Positions 27,987 through 36,309 of a stretch of DNA of 64,000 nucleotides are shown one piece after another; position 1 is the first letter of the stretch, and every line of letters begins with the position of its first letter. The notes under the pieces are model-generated. The model did no database searches and had not been told where the DNA came from. It saw nothing but the letters and a program-made list of their open reading frames with translations. The stretch comes from Pseudomonas sp. Irchel s3h17. Lineage in GTDB: Bacteria > Pseudomonadota > Gammaproteobacteria > Pseudomonadales > Pseudomonadaceae. A program made the position numbers and the translations under genes. The stretch lies in assembly GCF_900187505.1 (NCBI RefSeq), contig NZ_FYDL01000021.1, forward strand, positions 1-64,000, in the 5' to 3' direction.

Positions 27987-28063
27987 GCAGCGGTAGTTCA
28001 GTCGGTTAGAATACCGGCCTGTCACGCCGGGGGTCGCGGGTTCGAGTCCCGTCCGCTGCGCCA
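27987..28063 (+). tRNA. tRNA-Asp (anticodon GTC), copy 1
   Basis: Acceptor GCAGCGG/CCGCTGC, anticodon GTC in CCTGTCACG, T-loop GGTTCGAGTCC, discriminator G and encoded CCA. It is identical to the copy at 28157-28233. Confidence 0.97.
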
Positions 28064-28156
28064 TATTTTCCGGATCAGGTTTTCCTGGTTCGAGATTGAA
28101 AAGCCTCAAGGCTTTGCAATCAGACGGTTTAACTGGACGCAAGTCCAAAGCGATAC

Positions 28157-28233
28157 GCAGCGGTAGTTCAGTCGGTTAGAATACCGGCCTGTCACGCCGG
28201 GGGTCGCGGGTTCGAGTCCCGTCCGCTGCGCCA
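28157..28233 (+). tRNA. tRNA-Asp (anticodon GTC), copy 2
   Basis: Identical in all 77 bases to copy 1, while the spacer between the two copies (93 bases) is unrelated. The duplication presumably raises tRNA-Asp dosage and is maintained by gene conversion. Confidence 0.97.
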
Positions 28234-28319
28234 TATCTGCCTCAAGGCCCACTGAACGCCTTGGAGCTACGAAGAAAGCCGCTGGTAACGCCAGTGTCTA
28301 CTTCGAGTCGATAGCAAAG

Positions 28320-28346
28320 ACCCTGGTCGAAAGATCGGGGTTTTTT
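28320..28346 (+). terminator. Terminator of the tRNA operon
   Basis: ACCCTGGTC pairs with GATCGGGGT over a GAAA tetraloop (two G-T pairs), followed by six T (28341-28346). Confidence 0.9.
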
Positions 28347-28358
28347 GTTTCTGGCATT

Positions 28359-28529
28359 TCACTTTTCCTGTGCCCGGACTCGTCGGCGCATGATCCTCTC
28401 CCGATCTGAATCCAGGTACATATGCCCGATGTGGTTGTCGGTGGCCAGGTCATGCTCCATCCACAGCAGTTCCCAGTGGAAGAACACATAGCGTTCCCAG
28501 ATATTCCCGAGGGTGACAGGCCCTTGCAT
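28359..28529 (-). CDS. Candidate 56-residue small protein
   Basis: A short open frame from ATG 28527-28529 to TGA 28359-28361. The product has aromatic and charged clusters (NIWERYVFFHWELLWMEHD, then HMYLDSDRERIMRRRVRAQEK) and does not look like random translation of this DNA. No strong Shine-Dalgarno is visible; a GTG six bases upstream is an alternative start. It faces the tRNA terminator. I do not recognise a family. Most of the ~450 bases between the tRNA operon and the next small gene are otherwise empty. Confidence 0.45.
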   Translation of the reverse strand: MQGPVTLGNIWERYVFFHWELLWMEHDLATDNHIGHMYLDSDRERIMRRRVRAQEK

Positions 28530-28683
28530 CGGCACGTACCGTCATTTTGCTCATGAAGACCAACAAATATCGGGGGCGACCCATTTCCTGCATGCTGCCA
28601 TGGTCATCAGTCGGCAAGTCCCCGGCGATGCACGGACCTTGTTCTATTCTCAAAGGAACACATTCCACTCAGGAGGAGGGTCC

Positions 28684-28842
28684 ATGGCCACTGAAAAGCA
28701 GCATGAACATGACGACGATGGCGACGAGGAGCGGCCGGATGAGGCCGCCCCGCAAGAGAATCCGCCACCGCAAACCTGGAAACACCCGGATGATGGAAAA
28801 AGCCTGTCGGACCTCGACGAGGAACGGCCACTGAAGCCCTGA
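28684..28842 (+). CDS. Small acidic hydrophilic protein (52 residues)
   Basis: AGGAGG lies 6 bases before ATG 28684, a near-ideal ribosome site. The product is strongly acidic and disordered-looking (EKQHEHDDDGDEERPDEAAP, then proline-rich PPPQTWKHPDDGKSLSDLDEE), with no hydrophobic core and no signal peptide. Similar short acidic proteins occur in pseudomonads without known function. It is convergent with the exopolysaccharide operon end at 28902. Confidence 0.65.
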   Translation: MATEKQHEHDDDGDEERPDEAAPQENPPPQTWKHPDDGKSLSDLDEERPLKP

Positions 28843-28901
28843 ATCCATTGCGTTTTGCCCACTGCCCTTGGTCAACCGCCAGGGGCAGTGTGCTGTCTGG
28901 G

Positions 28902-29693
28902 TCATTCCAGGGCGGTCGCCGCAGAGGATGGGCGGTGTAGCAGTACGCTGTAGGCCACGCGCGGGATACCTGGCAGTCGAAGGTCCAGTAGCCGGCTCAA
29001 CGACTCGTCCGCACGCAGGTAGGCGTCGCCAAAGTCGCTGTCGAGCTGGGTGGGGTGGGCGATGATCTCCAGCAGTCCGTCCGTGGGGGGCGCTGCGTTG
29101 CGTAGGTCCACCGGGGTACACACATAGTCCGCCGTCGCGTTGGCGAGGCGGCGCAAGCGTTGGTTGAGCAGATGTTTGAACACCCGTTTGGGCAGGCTGA
29201 GGTTATGCCCCAGATTGCGCGCCAGCCGAACCGGGACCCCTTGGCGGGCGGCAAATCGCGCGACGATCTCGCCGATCGGCCAGATGTTGTGAACGTGTTG
29301 ATGGGAATCCAGATGGCTGGGTTGCAGGTCGTTGTCCAGGCAGTGTTGCCACTGGGCCTCAAGCTCCTGCAACACCGCTTCACGCTGTTTGCGGCCGAGC
29401 CACAAGCGGTGGCGTGCAAGGTTCAGGTCGAACTCGCCAGCGGCGCTGCAGAAGGTTGGCTGGCGGGCGATCGCCTCGCTCAAGGGACGGCCATAGGTGA
29501 GGTTGAAGTGCAGGCCGACGCGGCCCTTGAGCAGCGGTTGTTGCGCCAGCTGGCAAGCGGCGTGGAACGCGGGCATGTTGGCCATGGCGGTGGCGGAGCT
29601 GATCACCCCGGCCTGGAAGGCCTGCAGGATGATCGCATTCTCGTTCGGGCTGAGGCCGAAATCGTCAGCGTTGACGATGACTTGACGAGGCAT
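28902..29693 (-). CDS. ChbG/HpnK (YdjC) family carbohydrate deacetylase
   Basis: A 263-residue protein of the YdjC family, whose studied members remove N-acetyl groups from chitooligosaccharides or hopanoid head groups. The metal and catalytic motifs are present: NADDFGLSPNEN near the start, GLHFNLTYGRPL, and HLDSHQHVH. AAGGAGGG lies before ATG 29691-29693, which is inside the 3' end of the upstream FemAB-like gene. It is the last gene of the exopolysaccharide operon. Inference: it deacetylates an N-acetylhexosamine unit of the polymer precursor or of released oligosaccharides. With no signal peptide it should act in the cytoplasm. Confidence 0.85.
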   Translation of the reverse strand: MPRQVIVNADDFGLSPNENAIILQAFQAGVISSATAMANMPAFHAACQLAQQPLLKGRVGLHFNLTYGRPLSEAIARQPTFCSAAGEFDLNLARHRLWLGRKQREAVLQELEAQWQHCLDNDLQPSHLDSHQHVHNIWPIGEIVARFAARQGVPVRLARNLGHNLSLPKRVFKHLLNQRLRRLANATADYVCTPVDLRNAAPPTDGLLEIIAHPTQLDSDFGDAYLRADESLSRLLDLRLPGIPRVAYSVLLHRPSSAATALE

Positions 29694-30930
29694 GTTCGCC
29701 CTCCTTGGGGTGTGTACCGACCACAGGGTTTTTCGCGCCGCCCGGCTTGCCGGTAGCCGCCCGCCAGGCGCGCCAGGCGTGCAGGCGCGGTTTGAGGTGT
29801 TGCCAAAGCCGCAGGCCCAGGCCCAGGAATAGACCACTGGGGCGCCACGAATAGAAACTCCAGCGCCAGTGTTCGAGTTGCCCGGTCATGCGTTCATGCA
29901 GTTGATGCCCGGAGTTGGTCAGGCTCACGCGCGAGGCATCGATCCACTGCCAGCCTTCGTCCAGACCCCAGCGAATCCATTCCTCAAGCAGTACTCGGCC
30001 ACTGCCCAGGTCCGCATGTTGTGGCAGGAACGCCAGGTTGTAGTCATACAGCCGGCCTTGTTCCAGCAGCCCGAGACGGTAGCTGATGCAACGCCCGTCG
30101 AGTTCCAGTACCACGACCCGGACCAGGCCAAGGGCGGCGAGGCGGGTGAACGCTTCGTTCATCCATTGTCGATGGTGCGCACCGGAAAATATTCCGACGC
30201 CTTCGTCACCTTTCCAGCTGACCGCCTCGACCTCGCTGATCGCTTGCAGCAAGGGGCCGATGGTCAGCGCGTCCGGGGCCAGGCGTTTGATCTGCGCACC
30301 GCAGGCCGCGATGCGTTTGCGCGCCCGACGCAGTTTGTAGCGCTGATCGCCCGAGACTTCCTGACGGTCACTGTCGCTGATCAGGTGCACCGGCACTCGA
30401 CAACTGAGGCGCCATTCGCCGGTAGAGCTTAGCGGCATCCAGGGTGTCAGTGTGCCAGGCTGATCCGGGGCCTGCGGCAACTCATTGAGTTGCAACACGG
30501 CGTGGGGCAGATGCTGGCGGATCGCCCTTAGCCCCTGTTGCAGGCTGTCGCTGTCCAGGCAGGCGAGCAGGGCGATCCGGTCGGCCAGCGGGTAACCCAG
30601 GTGGCGAACGACGCGAAACGGCAACCCGGCAAAACGTTCACGGCAGGCGATCAGCGGCAGGCACAGGCACAGTTGGTCGTCCTGCCAGCCCAGCAGGACC
30701 TGCAACGTCGTACCGCCTTGCAGGGCGTGTTCGGCCGCGCGCAACCAGGCCAGGGTATTGAAGGGGGTCGCGTCCGGCACGCGCTGGCGTAGCGCTTCGT
30801 ACGCGGCTTCCGGAAAGTCAGGGGCGCACAGTGACATGCACCATTGCAATCGCACCGCCATAACGGTTGAACTCCCTGTGCTGCGATGGCGAGGTTGCGC
30901 GGCGGCAACCGGTTCGATGGAGGGGCTCAT
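29665..30930 (-). CDS. FemAB/GNAT-type acyltransferase of the exopolysaccharide operon
   Basis: A 421-residue protein with the PF13480-type GNAT half (about 235-375): AISEVEAVSWKGDEGVGIF, then VVVLELDGRCISYRLGLLEQ and LLEEWIRWGLDEGWQWIDAS. Such proteins occur in many Gram-negative polysaccharide clusters and are thought to transfer acyl or aminoacyl groups to the sugar. No membrane helix or signal peptide is seen. The start ATG 30928-30930 overlaps the stop of the secreted hydrolase-like gene by four bases. The acceptor and the acyl donor are unknown. Confidence 0.75.
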   Translation of the reverse strand: MSPSIEPVAAAQPRHRSTGSSTVMAVRLQWCMSLCAPDFPEAAYEALRQRVPDATPFNTLAWLRAAEHALQGGTTLQVLLGWQDDQLCLCLPLIACRERFAGLPFRVVRHLGYPLADRIALLACLDSDSLQQGLRAIRQHLPHAVLQLNELPQAPDQPGTLTPWMPLSSTGEWRLSCRVPVHLISDSDRQEVSGDQRYKLRRARKRIAACGAQIKRLAPDALTIGPLLQAISEVEAVSWKGDEGVGIFSGAHHRQWMNEAFTRLAALGLVRVVVLELDGRCISYRLGLLEQGRLYDYNLAFLPQHADLGSGRVLLEEWIRWGLDEGWQWIDASRVSLTNSGHQLHERMTGQLEHWRWSFYSWRPSGLFLGLGLRLWQHLKPRLHAWRAWRAATGKPGGAKNPVVGTHPKEGEHASSSHRQR

Positions 30931-32852
30931 GAGGCGTTCCAGCTCAAGGCAAACAGCGTTTCGCCGGGCAGCTCGAACCTCACCTGGCCGTCCTCGCAGC
31001 TGAACGTGGCGGGCCGGCTCTGGCTGTCGGCGCCAAAATACACCAGTGCGCCAGGCTGCAACGGGCATGAGGCGGCGATGCCCTGCAAGGTGACGTGCTG
31101 CAGGCGTGTGGTCTTGTTGACGCCCAGCACGCTGCGTTGTCGATCGCTGGCCATGGCCAGCACGTCAACCTCGAACGCGTCATTGTCCAGGCGCACCACG
31201 TCCTTGAGCCAGTAGCGCGCGATGAATTGCTGGGCGTAGCCCACCGGCTTGAGCTCGAAGCGATTGCCCTCCAGCACGCGCAACATGCCCTTGCGGTGGT
31301 CGCCTTCGTCATCGATCTGGAACCAGTTGAGCATGTCGAGCAGGCCGTCCTGGGCCGAATTGATGGCCACCGAGGCCCACCACAGCGAAGCGAAATGGGT
31401 CTCCTGGTCGTAGGGGCTCAAGCTCGAACCGCTGGACATGTTGGTCTGGTCCAGCAGCAGCGCCTTGCGGGGCCGGCCTTGTTGATCGAGGCCCACGAGT
31501 TCGGCGGCGCGTCGCACGCCGTCGCGGTAGACACGGGTGGCCAGCAGGTCGCGGATCATCCATTCGTGCCAGGCCAGGGCGTCGATCCGCTCGCCTGAGG
31601 CCTGCAGCAGGCGCCGCGCCCAGTCAATGCCACGGCGTTCGGCGGCATTGTCGGCAAAGGGGCCGTTGATCAGCCGCGAACTGGCCGGCATGGCGATGCG
31701 CACGCCGGCCTGGAAGTTGGCGGGGTTGCTTTGCACCTGACGCGCCATGCTGTCGAAGACCGCTTGATAGTGGGCAAAGTCCGGGTAGTTAAGGTTCGGC
31801 TCATCGGCAAAGGCGATGTAGTGCAGGCCTTTGCCCCCCAAGGCGCGTGTCCCGGCGAGCCAGGCGTCAAGGCCGGCGTTGCTGACCGCATCGGCGCGCA
31901 GGTCGGCGACCCGTTGTGTGCCGGCAAGCAGGGTGATGTCGTGGGTAATGCCCAGGCGCTCCTGGTAAAAGCGGCGGAATGGATCCTCGTACTGCGGCCT
32001 TTTTGCGGTCAGGTCGACAAGGCTGTAGTAGCTGCCAGCGCGCGGCCTGAGCGCATCGAACAACGGGTGGCTGTCCGGTGGCGGCAGAGCGTAGGGCAGG
32101 GCGAGGCCCAGGTCCGGGGTTCGACCGACGGTCCCGGCATGCAGGGTGAGCCGGGTCTGGCCGGCGTCTTCACGCACGGGCTGGAGTTGCTGCGGGTCTT
32201 GCGCGAACAGATTGGTGGTGCCGTCGAGCCAGAATGCGGCTTTGCCACTGCCTTGCAGGCGCAACCGCCAGACCTGTTCGGCACTGGCGACTGGCAGCGC
32301 CACCTGATCGAATTGCCAATAGTCGCGATAGGGCTTGAGCGCCAGGCTCAGCGTTTTGCCATCGCCCAGTCGCTCTGCTTGCAGTGCCCTGACACCGCCA
32401 TGGAATTTGCCGGCCAGGATCGCCCGTTCGCCGGGCGCGACCTTGAAATACAGCTCGTCGCCATCCCGGGTTTCGGCGCTGAAGTGAACCTTGGCCGGGG
32501 CCAGCAGCGCGACGGTGTGTTCATCATGCTCGATCCGGTAGTTGCGAAAGCTGTAGCCGGGAATCTCCAGTCGATAGCTGGAGGCACTCGGCGCCAGGGC
32601 CCAGCGCTGGCTGCCCCGGGTTTCACTGGCCTTGATGTGCCGTTCGCCCGCGAGGTTGCCCTGGCCGTCAAGCAGGTACAGCTGCTCTTCGTTGGCGTCC
32701 GCTTGCCAGGCCGGGACCCAACTCACGATCAGGGTGTCAGGCTGCCCGGCCTGCAGGTACAGGCTGGCGTCACGAATGTCGCCCCAGCGCATGGGCGCGG
32801 CCTGCGCGCTCAGGCCCAGGCCGAGGCTGAACACTAGCAGTAGGTGCTTCAT
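30927..32852 (-). CDS. Secreted glycoside-hydrolase-like protein of the operon
   Basis: A 641-residue protein with a signal peptide (MKHLLLVFSLGLGLSAQA|APMRW). An N-terminal beta-rich region (about 20-260) precedes what looks like a TIM-barrel region (about 270-540), with candidate acidic residues in HYIAFADEPNLNYPDFAHY and LAWHEWMIRD, and a C-terminal beta domain. The order suggests a clan-A-like hydrolase or a lyase acting on the polymer in the periplasm, as found for quality-control hydrolases in other exopolysaccharide operons. I cannot assign a GH family from memory. It overlaps both neighbours by four bases. Confidence 0.55.
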   Translation of the reverse strand: MKHLLLVFSLGLGLSAQAAPMRWGDIRDASLYLQAGQPDTLIVSWVPAWQADANEEQLYLLDGQGNLAGERHIKASETRGSQRWALAPSASSYRLEIPGYSFRNYRIEHDEHTVALLAPAKVHFSAETRDGDELYFKVAPGERAILAGKFHGGVRALQAERLGDGKTLSLALKPYRDYWQFDQVALPVASAEQVWRLRLQGSGKAAFWLDGTTNLFAQDPQQLQPVREDAGQTRLTLHAGTVGRTPDLGLALPYALPPPDSHPLFDALRPRAGSYYSLVDLTAKRPQYEDPFRRFYQERLGITHDITLLAGTQRVADLRADAVSNAGLDAWLAGTRALGGKGLHYIAFADEPNLNYPDFAHYQAVFDSMARQVQSNPANFQAGVRIAMPASSRLINGPFADNAAERRGIDWARRLLQASGERIDALAWHEWMIRDLLATRVYRDGVRRAAELVGLDQQGRPRKALLLDQTNMSSGSSLSPYDQETHFASLWWASVAINSAQDGLLDMLNWFQIDDEGDHRKGMLRVLEGNRFELKPVGYAQQFIARYWLKDVVRLDNDAFEVDVLAMASDRQRSVLGVNKTTRLQHVTLQGIAASCPLQPGALVYFGADSQSRPATFSCEDGQVRFELPGETLFALSWNAS

Positions 32853-34153
32853 GCCGGTTTACGCATCAGCAGTTGACGCATCGGTCCCAGATCGCTGGGC
32901 AGGATGATCAGGGTTTGCCACACCGGCACGCCGCTGAGGCGACAGTACAGACACAGCAGGGCGACGGTCACTGACAGGTAAGCAACGGAGGACGCCGCGG
33001 CGGCGCCGACGATGCCATAGACGGGAATCAGCAGCAGGTTCAGCGCCAGGTTGAACAGGGCGCAGAGGCCCATCACCAGCGAAATGCTGCCGGGCCGGTT
33101 CTTGCCCAGCAGATCCAGGCGCAGGATGCTCACGTAACACAGTCCAAGCAGGCCTGGCAGCAAGGCCAGCAGCGCCGGGTACGCCGGCTGGTAGGCCTCT
33201 CCGAACAGAGTGACGATCAGCCATTCGCCGACCAGTGCCATGCTCACGCAGGCGGCGATCATCACCGTGGCGGTCAGGCGCAAGGCCAGGGGGGTCAGGC
33301 GCTCGATACCTTCTTCCTGCTGCAACAGGCGCTTCATCAACGGTGTGGTCACCGCTTCCGGTACGATAAACAGCAGTTCGCCAGCGGCGGTGGCCATGGC
33401 GTATTCACCCAGCGCGGTGCTACCCAGCAAAGCGCCGATCAGCAGGTAATCGGAGCGCAGGATCACCTGCTGAAACAGCAGGTCGGGATGGCTTCTGGCG
33501 CTGTAGCGCAGCAGTTCATTCTGCCCCGCGCGATCCCATTGCAGGCGCAGCGGGTGATCGCGCTTGAGCCAGTACCAGCCCACGGCGACCACCAGGCAGA
33601 TGCCCGCGAGCCAACTGATCAGTGCCGCCTCCAGCGCCGCGCTCTTCCACATCCAGAACAAGGCAAGAAACAGCAGCAACGGGGTCAGGGACTCGATCAG
33701 CCGCAAGACGTTGAAGGCGACCACGCCGCCGGAGGCATTGTGCAGGGTCAGCAAGCCGCTCTTGAGCACGGACAACGGCACGACCATCAGCAACAACCAG
33801 GCCAGCAGGCCCAGTTGGCGGGTGATGTCCAGTTCAGTGCCGAATTCGCGTGTCAGCGCCACCACCAGCAGGGTCAGCATCGTTGCCAGCAGGCAGCCGA
33901 ACACCAGCACCTGGCTGAGCAGCAACCCCATGGGGCGTTGTTTTGCCGCCTGAAACCCGACGGCCGAATTCAGGCCGCCGCTGGTGGCGGCGCTGATCAG
34001 GTCGGGCAGGGTACTGAGCAAGGCGAACAGGCCCCGTTCGCTGGGACCGAGGATGCGCGCCAGCAGCACGTTGCGCAGCAAGCGCAGGGCGATCATCAAC
34101 AGCGTGGTGCCCGTGCTCAGCGCCAGGTGCTTGAGGTACTGGTTCAGGGTCAT
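32849..34153 (-). CDS. wzx: Wzx-type polysaccharide flippase
   Basis: A 434-residue MOP/PST-superfamily membrane protein with about 12 hydrophobic helices and no signal peptide. The start MTLNQYLKHLALSTGTTLLM was chosen over a long upstream extension that is GC-driven non-coding translation; AAGGGG lies before it. LLARILGPSERGLFALL is the usual first-helix motif. It would move undecaprenyl-linked repeat units to the periplasmic face. It overlaps the deacetylase gene by four bases. Confidence 0.9.
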   Translation of the reverse strand: MTLNQYLKHLALSTGTTLLMIALRLLRNVLLARILGPSERGLFALLSTLPDLISAATSGGLNSAVGFQAAKQRPMGLLLSQVLVFGCLLATMLTLLVVALTREFGTELDITRQLGLLAWLLLMVVPLSVLKSGLLTLHNASGGVVAFNVLRLIESLTPLLLFLALFWMWKSAALEAALISWLAGICLVVAVGWYWLKRDHPLRLQWDRAGQNELLRYSARSHPDLLFQQVILRSDYLLIGALLGSTALGEYAMATAAGELLFIVPEAVTTPLMKRLLQQEEGIERLTPLALRLTATVMIAACVSMALVGEWLIVTLFGEAYQPAYPALLALLPGLLGLCYVSILRLDLLGKNRPGSISLVMGLCALFNLALNLLLIPVYGIVGAAAASSVAYLSVTVALLCLYCRLSGVPVWQTLIILPSDLGPMRQLLMRKPA

Positions 34154-35160
34154 GCGCGGGCCCCTTGGCTGATACGCCAGGCCAGCAGTTCCGGACGGCT
34201 GGCGTTGCGCTGGCTGACGCCGAATCGCGGCAGGGCCAGGGGGTCGCCAGTGCCCCGGTAAAGGCCGGCACCGGTGCCCAGTGCAAAGGGGTAACGGTGC
34301 GCCGCCAACTGCTGGCGCACCCGCTGGTCGTGGTCGCCGTTGGGGTAGCAGTACACCGGCAGCGGCTGCAGGCAGCCGTTGTCCAGGGCGTCGCGGCTGC
34401 GCCGCAGTTCCAGTTCCAGGCGCTGGTCGTCCAGCCCGGTGAGGATGGCATGGCTGGCACCGTGGGGACCAAAGCTGATCAGTCCGGAGTTCTCCAGGGT
34501 GCGCACCTGATGCCAATCCAGCGCCTGGGGCAATGCATCCTCGGGGCAGGTCCCGGCAAGCTGGCTGAGGGTGTCCGGCGACAAGCGCTTGAGCGTTTGC
34601 AGGTAATGCGCCAGGGCCAGGCTACGGCGCTGTTCGTCGGCCTCGCCGAGCAGGTTTTCGGGCACCGTATGACCCGACAGTTGCAGGTGATCGATCAAGT
34701 CCTGGCGCGCAACGTCACCGTGACTGCCCCACAGGGTTTCCCCCAGGCTTTCCCACCAGAAGCGCTGGCGACTGCCGATAAAGTCCGTGGACAGGAAAAT
34801 GCTCGCCGGTACCTGATGCTGTTGCAGCACTGGGAAGGCATTGAGCGCGTTGTCACGCCAGCCGTCGTCAAAGGTCAGCGCCACCCGTGGCCGGGCTGAC
34901 CGGCGCAGGCCGGCGTCGGGCTGCAGCAGCGACATCAGCGGCACGCAGTCGAAGTGCCGCTTGAGCCAACCGAGCAGGTGATCGAAGGCCTGGGGGCCGA
35001 CACACAACTCATTGCGGTGCGGCAGTGTCGCCGCCGCGTCGTCGGCCAGTACCCGGTGCAGCATCAGGATGACGCCGGCACCGCGCAGTTGCCGACGGCC
35101 CAGGGGCGAGTTGAGGTACAGCCAGCCACCGGTACGCTTGATCAGTTGCTTGATGGGCAT
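34150..35160 (-). CDS. NodB-type polysaccharide deacetylase
   Basis: A 336-residue CE4 enzyme: opening ILMLHRVLADD, the catalytic base/metal motif VALTFDDGWRDN, and the metal histidines in SFGPHGASHAIL. No signal peptide is evident, so it probably works on lipid-linked intermediates in the cytoplasm. The long insert between the motifs and the YCYPNGDHD motif resemble deacetylases of exopolysaccharide clusters. It is a second, unrelated deacetylase fold in the same operon as the YdjC-like gene. It ends in a four-base overlap with wzx. Confidence 0.88.
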   Translation of the reverse strand: MPIKQLIKRTGGWLYLNSPLGRRQLRGAGVILMLHRVLADDAAATLPHRNELCVGPQAFDHLLGWLKRHFDCVPLMSLLQPDAGLRRSARPRVALTFDDGWRDNALNAFPVLQQHQVPASIFLSTDFIGSRQRFWWESLGETLWGSHGDVARQDLIDHLQLSGHTVPENLLGEADEQRRSLALAHYLQTLKRLSPDTLSQLAGTCPEDALPQALDWHQVRTLENSGLISFGPHGASHAILTGLDDQRLELELRRSRDALDNGCLQPLPVYCYPNGDHDQRVRQQLAAHRYPFALGTGAGLYRGTGDPLALPRFGVSQRNASRPELLAWRISQGARA

Positions 35161-35172
35161 GGGGGTACTCTC

Positions 35173-36309
35173 TCAGCGATTTTGCCCGGGGTTCCATTGG
35201 CGATACCGCTGGCCACGCAGGAACTGCCACACACCGAGGCTCATCCCGGCCAGGGTCACCAGCACGAAGGCTGCGAGGCGAAAGGGCCTGGGCAAACGGT
35301 GGTGCACATCCAGCAAGCCGGCGACCGCCACGCTGTAGCCGAGGAGTTGGGTGATCAGTGTCAGGCGATAGAAGGGGTGTTCGTCCCACAGCCAGAAGTT
35401 ACTCAGCAGCAGCGGCAGCAGCAGGATCGGTGCCAGCCGGCGAATCAGTTTGTGGCTGATCAACGCCAGGGCATACAGGCCGTGGGTCAGGGGATTGAGC
35501 AACTCGCGGCGCTGGGCCAGGCTTTGCAGGCCGCCGACCGTTACCCGTTGCCGGCGGCGAAACTGCTTGTCGGCCTCGTCCACGCCCTGGTCGAGCACCA
35601 CCGCTTCGGGCACGTAGATAATCCGTTTGAAGGCCACGGGGGCGCAGGTGCTGACAAAGAAGTCGTCATTGACCTCGGCCGGTATGGGCTGGAACAGTGC
35701 GCGGCGCAGCGCCAGCAACGCACCATCGGCGGAGACCATGCAGCCGGTGCGGTTTTCCACCCGCCGCAACCAGCCTTCGTAATGCCGATACAGGCTGTCG
35801 CCCAGGCTCAGGCCCTTGCCGGGGTTAGGGATGATCATGTGCCCGGCACAGGCCCCGACATCCGGGTCGCTCAGCGCCGCCAGCAGATGCCCGAGGGTGT
35901 CATGGGACCATTGGTTGTCGGCATCGGTGAAGACCAGGATGTCCCCTGCACTGTGGGCGACGGCGCTGTTCAGGGTCGCGGCCTTGCCCTGGCGGGGCAG
36001 GTCGAGCACGCGCAGGCGCGGGTCGTTCACCCGTTGCGCACAAGCCACGGTGTCGTCGGTCGAGCCGTCGCTGGCGAGAATGACCTGCAGCGTCAGCGCC
36101 TGATAATCCTGGGCCAGCACGCTGCGCAGTTTCGCTTCGATGTGCCGGGCTTCGTTGTGGGCGGCAATGATCACACTGACATTCAGCGGCTCGGCGTTGC
36201 CATGGTGCCGAGGGGCGAACAGCGGCGAGAGCACGGTCAACAGCAGCGGGTAGCCGAGGTAGGCGTAGACCGGCAGCAACAGGCACAACCAGAACAGGAA
36301 TTCAGCCAC
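35173..36309 (-). CDS. Membrane-bound family 2 glycosyltransferase A
   Basis: A 378-residue protein. GTG 36307-36309 is the preferred start, with GGAGG eight bases upstream. An N-terminal helix (about 3-25) is followed by a GT-A domain (VSVIIAAHNEARHIEAKLRS, ILASDGSTDDT, VFTDADNQW as the DXD site, EVNDDFFVS, a QxxRR-like QFRRRQRVT) and three or four C-terminal helices. This layout is that of inner-membrane GT2 enzymes that extend lipid-linked sugars or polymerise glycans. The sugar is unknown. Confidence 0.85.
   Translation of the reverse strand: MAEFLFWLCLLLPVYAYLGYPLLLTVLSPLFAPRHHGNAEPLNVSVIIAAHNEARHIEAKLRSVLAQDYQALTLQVILASDGSTDDTVACAQRVNDPRLRVLDLPRQGKAATLNSAVAHSAGDILVFTDADNQWSHDTLGHLLAALSDPDVGACAGHMIIPNPGKGLSLGDSLYRHYEGWLRRVENRTGCMVSADGALLALRRALFQPIPAEVNDDFFVSTCAPVAFKRIIYVPEAVVLDQGVDEADKQFRRRQRVTVGGLQSLAQRRELLNPLTHGLYALALISHKLIRRLAPILLLPLLLSNFWLWDEHPFYRLTLITQLLGYSVAVAGLLDVHHRLPRPFRLAAFVLVTLAGMSLGVWQFLRGQRYRQWNPGQNR

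Noticed and set aside
27987..28233. Repeated 77-base blocks as a CRISPR-like array
   Set aside because: They are two identical tRNA-Asp genes with full cloverleaf structure.
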